Positions 6,237 to 11,074 of a stretch of 11,074 bases of DNA are shown here, piece after piece. The translations under genes were made by a program, and so were the position numbers. Source of the DNA: Microcaldota archaeon (GTDB lineage: Archaea > Micrarchaeota > Micrarchaeia > Micrarchaeales > Micrarchaeaceae); the NCBI GenBank assembly GCA_027344745.1, contig DAHWIS010000016.1, positions 1 through 11,074 on the forward strand, in the 5' to 3' direction. The notes under the pieces are model-generated. The model made no database searches and was not told the origin of the DNA. It saw nothing but the letters and a program-made list of their open reading frames with translations. Each line of letters starts with the position of its first letter. The first letter of the stretch is position 1.

Positions 6237-6914
6237 ATGGACCTGGATACCATAAAGAACGCCAGACCTACTCCATTGAGCATTTATGAGATGTTGGAAA
6301 GCCGCTTCGGCTTTCAAGGCTGGTGGCCCGGAAGGAGCAACTTAGAGATACTCGTAGGAGCAATGCTAACGCAGCAAACGTCGTGGAGAAACGCAGACAA
6401 GGCACTGCGCAACTTAAGGAAAGCTGGCTCATTGAACCTCAATGCGATTGCAAATTCGAATTTGCGCGAATTGGGAGCATTAATAAAGCCCAGCGGGTAC
6501 TATAGACAAAAAGCAGTAAGGCTAAAAGCGGTATGCAATTACATACGCGACAGGCATTCTACACTCCGCAGATTCCTGCATGTTGATGCAGATGCTTTGA
6601 GAGCCGAATTGCTATCCATGAGGGGCATAGGCGAAGAAACCGCAGATTCGATAATATTGTACGCAGCTGACAAACCTGCATTCGTCATAGACGCGTATAC
6701 TAAGCGCGTGATAAGAAGGGTATTTGGCATTAAGGAGGATCTTGGTTATAAACAGCTTCAGAATTACTTTCAGGGAGGGCTTGCAGAAAATGTGGGATTA
6801 TACAAAGACTTCCATGCACAGATTGTGGAGTTAGGAAAGAGATACTGCATGGCCAAACCCGTATGCGTTGGTTGCCCTCTTTTTAAAGCATGCAGATACG
6901 GAAAATCCCGTTGA
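6237..6914 (+). CDS. endonuclease III-like DNA glycosylase, lyase lysine replaced
   Basis: A base-excision repair glycosylase of the helix-hairpin-helix superfamily. The 225-residue product contains GWWPGRSNLEILVGAMLTQQ (28-47), typical of the endonuclease III-related group. The HhH segment MRGIGEETADS (128-138) and the catalytic aspartate D152 in FVIDAYTKR follow. Cysteines 204, 210, 213 and 219 have the spacing C-x5-C-x2-C-x5-C for a [4Fe-4S] cluster, one residue shorter in the first gap than E. coli Nth. The lysine that makes Nth a bifunctional glycosylase/AP lyase is replaced: the equivalent of GVGRKTA is GIGEETA. The enzyme is therefore probably monofunctional and may act on alkylated bases like MagIII, rather than on oxidised pyrimidines. 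That substrate is inference. ATG 6237 is the first start after the rpl11 terminator. Confidence 0.9.
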   Translation: MDLDTIKNARPTPLSIYEMLESRFGFQGWWPGRSNLEILVGAMLTQQTSWRNADKALRNLRKAGSLNLNAIANSNLRELGALIKPSGYYRQKAVRLKAVCNYIRDRHSTLRRFLHVDADALRAELLSMRGIGEETADSIILYAADKPAFVIDAYTKRVIRRVFGIKEDLGYKQLQNYFQGGLAENVGLYKDFHAQIVELGKRYCMAKPVCVGCPLFKACRYGKSR

Positions 6915-6929
6915 CACATGCTAGGGCAC

Positions 6930-6947
6930 GGTATAAAAAGGTATAAA
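6930..6947 (+). promoter_or_regulatory. tandem TATA boxes before the 597-residue gene
   Basis: GGTATAAA occurs at 6930-6937 and again at 6940-6947, exactly one helical turn apart. GGTATAA occurs a third time at 6975-6981, running into the ATG. Starts would fall near 6960 and 6970, giving leaders of about 10-20 bases before ATG 6981. Confidence 0.65.
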
Positions 6948-6980
6948 TATCTAAAACATGCCTATTCATATAGTGGTATA

Positions 6981-8774
6981 ATGAATAAAGATAAAAGCAT
7001 TAAAAATGAGCAAAAATATCATATGTTCTCTACTATGGCAAATGATCAGAACATCAGATTTTCGGAAAGATTGAATGGCATAGAAAAGAATCTAAATGCC
7101 ATTGGGAAAGATTATCAGTCGTTTGCAGACGCTATAAAAATAGATATAGACGCGCTTAAGGATATGCAGAAGGACGCTGAAAAGAACGGAAAGGAAGCTG
7201 CAAACAAGGAGCTTTCAGGGATTTTGAGCTTATTTGAATCCGGGAAATTGGACGAGGCCAGAGAGAAAATAAATAACACAATAAAGACCCTCGCGAACGA
7301 GGTTTCTTCACAGCCCAATTCTAAAACCAATCAGGTGTTACAGGACACCGAGGATAGCATACAAAAAGGCGTAGATAGACTGAAGAAGACGGAAGAAGCG
7401 GGCATGAACAGGCTAAAGGACACCGAAGAGGCGTACAACGAAGTAAAAAACGCCATGGAGGCGGGGTATAACAAATATATACATAATTTGGATAAGGAAC
7501 TGAGCTCTAAGACAAAACTGGATTACAAAAGCAGCAGAAAAACTGGACTCAGAATGATGGGCAACAACATATTGAATAGCCTTAGGTCCGGAAAAGTGGG
7601 CGGAGACATGAAAAACGCCATGGACAGCATAAAGAAGGATATGGAAAACGCCCTCAAAGGCCACATATATGCGGATACCAAAAGTATCCAAGCTGAAATA
7701 GACGAAATGTTTAAGGATGTCAGTCCGCAGCAGATGGGCAAGAACGGCGGCGTAAAGAACCTGATAAAATCGGGTGCAATGGGCGCAGCCGGCGCTGGGG
7801 TAAGCACGTACGGAGCAAATTCGGTGCAGCAGAAGATAGATTTGTACGATGCGTTGAAAACAAAGATGGGAAACACCTTAGATTCTAAAAAGGAGAAAAA
7901 GACAAACGAGGTAAAGAAAGCAGGAAGCGAAGCGATTGAAAAAGCAAAGGAGAATATCAAGAGAGCATTCGAGAGCAATTTTTCGAAGATCAACGGCGCA
8001 GATGAAGAAAAGGATCAAGACAAGTTGGGCACTGTGGCATACTGGAAAAAGGCATCGGATTTGCTTGGCGTATTAGGAAGCGCAAGGAAGATGATGGAAA
8101 AAACAGGCAACACCAAGAGTGCGGCAAAATACATAAAAGATCACATAGAGGGCAAAAATGAAGTTATGTATGCCAAAAAGCTTGGAGTTACGGTTATAGA
8201 CAAAAGGGAAGCTATGACGCAAGCTGCAATAATAAAATCATTCCTTGAAAACCCTAGTGCCTGGAACGCCCTGGGCTTCAAAAGCGATGCGGGAACATGG
8301 GTGTGGGTAAAACGCATGCTGCCCTATAACAACAATAATAAAGCGTATAAAGATTTCAAAAACAATGGCGTATTAAGCGATGATGATAGCATAGGACTTA
8401 TGGCATCGATATACGAGAGGCTTGTAAGGAATAACAAGGATACCTTTGGCAAATATATTTCAGAAATGGATTTGGCGAACATGGAGATCCCGCTTAAGGA
8501 TAGAAAAGAGGGTATTTACGATCCTAAAAAGGTCAAAGCCATAGGAATTAAGATAATGCTGGCTGGCTATCTAGAAACCAGCGAGGCGGAGGCAAAGAAG
8601 AATCATATGCAGATTGATGCAAGAGCGAAAAGCTTTGCGGAAACTGGGTTCGCGAGTAAAGATGTATCCGCATATATATCCGATAACATAGACGAATATA
8701 ATGCGGCACTCAAAAAGCTCAGGGACACCGGCTCATACCTTGCGCCGCTTTTGATTGTGCAGGCGACAGTATAA
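6981..8774 (+). CDS. 597-residue coiled-coil-rich protein, unassigned
   Basis: I do not recognise this protein. It is rich in Lys, Glu, Asn and Ala and almost all predicted helix, with no signal peptide or clear membrane segment, so it is probably cytosolic. Residues about 20-180 look like heptad or hendecad coiled coil. They include a doubled 11-residue unit, RLKKTEEAGMN then RLKDTEEAYNE, at about 133-154. A Gly/Ala-rich hinge (SGAMGAAGAGVSTYGA, about 264-279) separates this from a second charged helical region (about 285-345). The C-terminal half is more globular, with YWKKASDLLGVLGSARK (about 354-370), a tryptophan cluster TWVWVKRML (about 439-447), a YNNNNK stretch, and an apolar end (YLAPLLIVQATV). 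ATG 6981 is chosen because tandem TATA boxes at 6930-6947 exclude the frame's earlier ATG at 6918. A structural or scaffold role is conceivable, but nothing in the sequence proves a function. Confidence 0.88.
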   Translation: MNKDKSIKNEQKYHMFSTMANDQNIRFSERLNGIEKNLNAIGKDYQSFADAIKIDIDALKDMQKDAEKNGKEAANKELSGILSLFESGKLDEAREKINNTIKTLANEVSSQPNSKTNQVLQDTEDSIQKGVDRLKKTEEAGMNRLKDTEEAYNEVKNAMEAGYNKYIHNLDKELSSKTKLDYKSSRKTGLRMMGNNILNSLRSGKVGGDMKNAMDSIKKDMENALKGHIYADTKSIQAEIDEMFKDVSPQQMGKNGGVKNLIKSGAMGAAGAGVSTYGANSVQQKIDLYDALKTKMGNTLDSKKEKKTNEVKKAGSEAIEKAKENIKRAFESNFSKINGADEEKDQDKLGTVAYWKKASDLLGVLGSARKMMEKTGNTKSAAKYIKDHIEGKNEVMYAKKLGVTVIDKREAMTQAAIIKSFLENPSAWNALGFKSDAGTWVWVKRMLPYNNNNKAYKDFKNNGVLSDDDSIGLMASIYERLVRNNKDTFGKYISEMDLANMEIPLKDRKEGIYDPKKVKAIGIKIMLAGYLETSEAEAKKNHMQIDARAKSFAETGFASKDVSAYISDNIDEYNAALKKLRDTGSYLAPLLIVQATV

Positions 8775-8784
8775 CCCTCCTGCC

Positions 8785-8797
8785 TTTATTTCTCTTA
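8785..8797 (+). terminator. T-rich stretch after the 597-residue gene
   Basis: TTTATTTCTCTTA begins 11 bases past the stop and could terminate transcription by itself. A separate hairpin follows at 8803-8828. Confidence 0.4.
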
Positions 8798-8802
8798 TGG
8801 GT

Positions 8803-8828
8803 GCGGATGATGCTGGGTTCATCATCGC
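8803..8828. terminator. hairpin between convergent genes
   Basis: GATGATG (8806-8812) and CATCATC (8820-8826) pair perfectly around a 7-base loop. GC/GC extends the stem past a bulged G8805. It lies in the 57-base gap between the converging 597- and 132-residue genes, so it could mark both 3' ends. No T run adjoins it on the minus strand. Confidence 0.35.
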
Positions 8829-8831
8829 AGC

Positions 8832-9230
8832 CTATTTTCTAATCAGGCTTTTTATCGCCGAGGTAAGTTCCTTCAAGTTTTCTAGCTCTTCGATCTCCTT
8901 GTCTGTTGCCTTTTCTCCTTTTGACGTCAAGTGTTTTTCTATCTCCCCCAAAAACAATAGCCATTCCTCGGTATCTGCCTTTACCATGCTGAGGGTCTCC
9001 TTATCCTCTACGAACAGGTTCAGCACTTTAAGGATTTTTTCATTCTCTGCAACATCTTGGCCCTTGTTTAATTTTGCTATTATGCCATCCCTCAGGTCCT
9101 TTATCTCTTTGCGACTTATTGCGTCGTTAATTTTAATCGTACCTCCAATCGCGTCCGAGAACGAGAGCAGAGCGTAGTGAAGCTTTGAAAATAGCTCATT
9201 AAGCGACATTATTTTTATCCCGTCGGTCAA
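8832..9230 (-). CDS. 132-residue acidic helical protein, unassigned
   Basis: I recognise no family. The product reads as several amphipathic helices, for example ELFSKLHYALLSFSDAIGG, then EIKDLRDGIIAKLNKG, EKILKVLNLFVEDKE, EEWLLFLGEIEKHLTSKG and a final EIEELENLKELTSAIKSLIRK. No cysteines, membrane segments or catalytic motifs stand out. The TTG at 9230 is preferred because GAGGTG lies 5 bases before it and TTTATAAA about 37 bases before it. ATG 9209 (MSLNELF) is the alternative, giving 125 residues. It converges on the 597-residue gene. Both are helical and charged, so a functional link is possible but unsupported. Confidence 0.78.
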   Translation of the reverse strand: MTDGIKIMSLNELFSKLHYALLSFSDAIGGTIKINDAISRKEIKDLRDGIIAKLNKGQDVAENEKILKVLNLFVEDKETLSMVKADTEEWLLFLGEIEKHLTSKGEKATDKEIEELENLKELTSAIKSLIRK

Positions 9231-9235
9231 TCAAA

Positions 9236-9241
9236 CACCTC
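9236..9241 (-). promoter_or_regulatory. Shine-Dalgarno supporting the TTG start
   Basis: On the minus strand GAGGTG, complementary to the 3' end of archaeal 16S rRNA, lies 5 bases before TTG 9230. Confidence 0.55.
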
Positions 9242-9263
9242 ATATAAACATTGAAGCTATATG

Positions 9264-9271
9264 TTTATAAA
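9264..9271 (-). promoter_or_regulatory. palindromic TATA box of the 132-residue gene
   Basis: TTTATAAA reads the same on both strands. On the minus strand it predicts a start near 9242, just before the GAGGTG, giving a leader of about 12 bases. Confidence 0.55.
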
Positions 9272-9284
9272 TAGGAAGCCGAAT

Positions 9285-9293
9285 TTTATATTT
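9285..9293 (+). promoter_or_regulatory. TATA box for the 24-residue candidate
   Basis: TTTATATTT is centred about 28 bases before ATG 9317, consistent with a nearly leaderless plus-strand transcript. Nothing else on this strand downstream needs a promoter. Confidence 0.4.
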
Positions 9294-9316
9294 GCATCGC
9301 TTGAACACCTCTTTGG

Positions 9317-9391
9317 ATGATAGGGGCGATACTAGGATCCGAAATAGCTGCGATATCGTTCTCGACTGCACTGAAGAAAAAGTACAGCTAA
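9317..9391 (+). CDS. candidate 24-residue membrane-type peptide
   Basis: ATG 9317 to TAA 9391 encodes an apolar stretch beginning MIGAILGSEIAAISF, followed by a lysine-rich end, KKKYS. One glutamate interrupts the apolar part. The shape (about 18 apolar residues then three lysines) suits a small inner-leaflet-anchored membrane peptide. It has a TATA box at leaderless spacing, no Shine-Dalgarno, and fits within the gap between two minus-strand genes, ending 4 bases before the 352-residue gene's stop. A frame this short can occur by chance, so the promoter is the main support. Confidence 0.35.
   Translation: MIGAILGSEIAAISFSTALKKKYS
9374..9384 (-). terminator. T-rich terminator of the 352-residue gene
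   Basis: On the minus strand TACTTTTTCTT follows the stop by about 11 bases. It is the antisense of the AAG-AAA-AAG lysine codons of the 24-residue candidate. Confidence 0.5.
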
Positions 9392-9395
9392 CCCT

Positions 9396-10454
9396 CTATT
9401 GGAATCCCCATTTAGCTTCGTTTATGGCCTTTTGGACATCCCCACTATAAAACTCGTCTATAAGCCATTTGAAACCCAATGATTCATAATTCCTTATAAG
9501 CAGGTTTGATATGTTCTTTCCGGATTTGCGGGATACAAATTTTGTTGCGCCTACCCTATTTTCTTTAATGGTAAATACGCTATGCGGCGGATTAGCCATG
9601 CGCCACACCTCAAAGTTTAATGGGTGCATTTCCATTATCGCGTCATACACCAGCAGGTTTTTGTCTATGGCAATGGATTTATCGAAAAGACCGACGTTCC
9701 TTTTGGACTTATAGTAATCAAGCACATACTCTATCCCGCAGGCCTCAAAGGTTTCATACCCTATAGAATAAACGGATTCGGAAAATCTGCCCACTCCCTT
9801 GAGTACACATTTTCTGTTAAACGTATCCTCTATGGATTTTCTGTTCACATGCAATGCAGTAAAGCGCTTCCAATTGTCGAAGCCCATCTCAGTATACCCA
9901 TTTAATACCGCAACATATATGTTGTTGTAGTAATATTTGATTGCAAACTCTATGCCATTTTTGACGAAATCCCCAACAGTCAGTTCGGTTATGTCGTTTG
10001 TGCTGCACCACTTTGTTACGAACCACTCTATGGCTTGGTTGGCCGTTGCATCGTTATCCAATGCCGACTTTGACGCATGCTTAAGGTCCCACACATGGAA
10101 ATTGCATCCGGGGTATGCCTCATTTATCGCTTTAAGCATCCCTTTCTCATTGCTGCCCCTGTGCGAATTATACAAGAATAAGCTAATCAGGCCATTGTCA
10201 AAAAACGTATCCACGTTCAGGTCGGTTGGTTCAATACCAAATGTTTCTACAATCCCTTTTATTGCGATAATCCTATCATTCTTATCCTTCCAATCGGTGC
10301 GTATCGCAATGTTTCCATTGCCATCCCTTTGCGCCAGACCTGTTTCCGTCAAGAATTCAAGAAATCTTCTCTTTGCACTGCTATCACCCCTAAGTAATTC
10401 TTCGGTATGGTGTCTTATCTGAGATACCGGTTTGTTTGCATTTTCTACAGTCAA
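9396..10454 (-). CDS. 352-residue protein of four degenerate tandem modules
   Basis: I cannot name this protein, but it shows internal repetition. A module of about 65-90 residues recurs: a helix with an F-x-x-NG-like motif, an aromatic-rich helix, an Ala-x-x-xx-Tyr/His-Pro-like turn, then a Trp. Examples are FFDNGLISLFLYNSHRG with AINEAYPGCNFHVW (to W122), FVKNGIEFAIKYYYNNIY with GFDNW (to W195), FEACGIEYVLDYYKSKRN with AIMEMHPLNFEVW (to W284), and YESLGFKWLIDEFYSGD with AINEAKWGF (to W349, at the C-terminus). Similar helix-plus-Trp repeat proteins such as the DUF4046 type come to mind, but that is a loose comparison. The protein looks soluble, with no nuclease motif I can identify. No internal ATG precedes residue 106, so TTG 10454 is the likely start, with a TATA-like box about 36 bases upstream and a leader of about 12 bases. 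Confidence 0.82.
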   Translation of the reverse strand: MTVENANKPVSQIRHHTEELLRGDSSAKRRFLEFLTETGLAQRDGNGNIAIRTDWKDKNDRIIAIKGIVETFGIEPTDLNVDTFFDNGLISLFLYNSHRGSNEKGMLKAINEAYPGCNFHVWDLKHASKSALDNDATANQAIEWFVTKWCSTNDITELTVGDFVKNGIEFAIKYYYNNIYVAVLNGYTEMGFDNWKRFTALHVNRKSIEDTFNRKCVLKGVGRFSESVYSIGYETFEACGIEYVLDYYKSKRNVGLFDKSIAIDKNLLVYDAIMEMHPLNFEVWRMANPPHSVFTIKENRVGATKFVSRKSGKNISNLLIRNYESLGFKWLIDEFYSGDVQKAINEAKWGFQ

Positions 10455-10484
10455 GTAATCAACAACCTATCAGATGCCTATTCC

Positions 10485-10494
10485 AGATATTTAT
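10485..10494 (-). promoter_or_regulatory. TATA box of the 352-residue gene
   Basis: On the minus strand ATAAATATCT abuts the stop codon of the channel gene and predicts a start near 10466. The same TATAAATATCT-like sequence stands before the 597-residue gene at 6942-6952. Confidence 0.5.
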
Positions 10495-11074
10495 TCATTT
10501 GCCTAGCTTGGAAAGTTTCATCGATATCGAATCTGCAGCTATCTTTGCAGGGTTTATGACCTCAGTTATGTTCATGCTCCTAAGGTGTTTTTCTGCTTCT
10601 GCATTGTCTACAACCACTATGAATTTGTCTTTTCCCACTATCTCCTTGACCAACAATGCAACAAAAAGGGTCCTTGATTTATCACGTATGTCTATGACTA
10701 CTTCTTTTGCGTATTTCAGGCCGTAAGAAAGCAGTTCCGATTCTGATGTTTCGTCAACTACGAATGCATGGTACCCATCAGATCTTAAGTGGTCAGCTAG
10801 GGTCTTGTCGCCTACCAGAATTATAAATCTCTTTTTTTCTACCTTTAGTGCCTTCGCTATGCTCTCGTTTGTGGGGCTGTACCCTATCAATATTATATGC
10901 TGTTTGAAGAGCTTCCTCTCCATGTAAGATATCCTTCCGGTCAATGCATCTATCCTATTGTTCACAAAACCACTTGCCAAAATCGTAACTGCGCTGAGGA
11001 ATACGCCTAATCCCGACAGTATGAGCACGATATCGAACACCCGGGCTATGCCGGTAACTGGAACAATGTCGCCA
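10495..11074 (-). CDS. K+ channel with RCK/TrkA-N domain, N-terminus cut by window edge
   Basis: The frame is open to the window edge and its first visible residues are GDIVPVTGIARV, the sequence that follows the K+ selectivity filter (TxGYGD) in MthK-like channels. An inner pore helix follows (FDIVLILSGLGVFLSAVTIL, about 13-32), then a linker and a Rossmann RCK domain from HIILIGYSPTNESIAKAL (59-76), through FIILVGDK (83-90) and FVALLVKEIV (137-146) to VINPAKIAADSI (172-183). Such channels let K+ out of the cell under control of nucleotides or Ca2+ bound to RCK. The protein ends right after the first RCK lobe, so the RCK_C (TrkA_C) lobe is missing. The nucleotide loop is GYSPTN rather than GxGxxG, comparable to the GWSE-type loop of MthK. 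The GTG at 11040 is not the start. It lies directly upstream of the 352-residue gene. Confidence 0.9.
   Translation of the reverse strand, partial: GDIVPVTGIARVFDIVLILSGLGVFLSAVTILASGFVNNRIDALTGRISYMERKLFKQHIILIGYSPTNESIAKALKVEKKRFIILVGDKTLADHLRSDGYHAFVVDETSESELLSYGLKYAKEVVIDIRDKSRTLFVALLVKEIVGKDKFIVVVDNAEAEKHLRSMNITEVINPAKIAADSISMKLSKLGK

Noticed and set aside
6918..6980. Earlier ATG for the 597-residue protein
   Set aside because: The 21 extra codons contain the tandem TATA boxes, so they would precede the transcription start.
9316..9374. C/D-box guide RNA (GGATGAT near 9316, CTGA at 9371)
   Set aside because: The box C match is imperfect, no clear C'/D' pair or terminal stem is seen, and the stretch is better read as a short peptide frame.
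11038..11040. GTG as the start of the RCK protein
   Set aside because: The frame continues to the window edge and reads GDIVPVTG, the end of a K+ selectivity filter, so the GTG is internal.
1..11074. tRNA, rRNA, CRISPR array, insertion sequence or prophage genes
   Set aside because: No T-loop signature, regularly spaced repeats, transposase or integrase motifs were found on either strand.

Overview
This window looks like a piece of an archaeal chromosome. It carries a family B DNA polymerase with archaeal motifs, archaeal Spt5 and ribosomal protein L11, a Trm5-type tRNA methyltransferase and an endonuclease III-like glycosylase with a [4Fe-4S] motif. AT-rich TATA boxes sit about 20-30 bases before many starts, and several mRNAs look leaderless. 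ATA (Ile) and AGG (Arg) codons are common. Very short intergenic gaps and several long proteins I cannot assign suggest a small-genome lineage such as Micrarchaeota/ARMAN-type DPANN archaea. That placement is an impression from gene content, not a demonstrated identity. I see no insertion sequence, CRISPR array, rRNA or tRNA.

Layout, left to right. Bases 1-2323 (minus) encode most of DNA polymerase B, cut at its C-terminus by the window edge. Upstream of it on the same strand is a 140-residue unassigned protein (2403-2825), bracketed by an 11-bp inverted repeat. A gap of about 170 bases with a foldable element follows. Then come a possible 51-residue gene and the membrane metalloprotease HtpX (plus), which converges on Trm5 (minus) across a 5-base gap. 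A divergent promoter region separates trm5 from the spt5-rpl11 pair (plus). A hairpin with a T-rich tail follows rpl11, and then the glycosylase gene (plus).

The right third (6.9-11.07 kb) is accessory in character. It holds a 597-residue coiled-coil-rich protein (plus), a 132-residue helical protein (minus), a possible 24-residue membrane-type peptide (plus), and a 352-residue protein built of four degenerate tandem modules (minus). Last is the C-terminal part of a K+ channel with an N-type RCK (TrkA-N) domain (minus), cut off at its selectivity filter by the right edge.

Functionally the left two thirds is information processing and membrane quality control: replication, transcription elongation, translation, tRNA modification and base excision repair. 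Spt5 and L11 are likely co-transcribed, but the secE and rpl1/rpl10/rpl12 genes that often flank them in archaea are absent here. The best candidates for something undescribed are the 597-residue protein with its tandem TATA boxes, the four-module repeat protein, the two small leaderless-looking genes (51 and 24 residues) and the structured element at 2907-2953.
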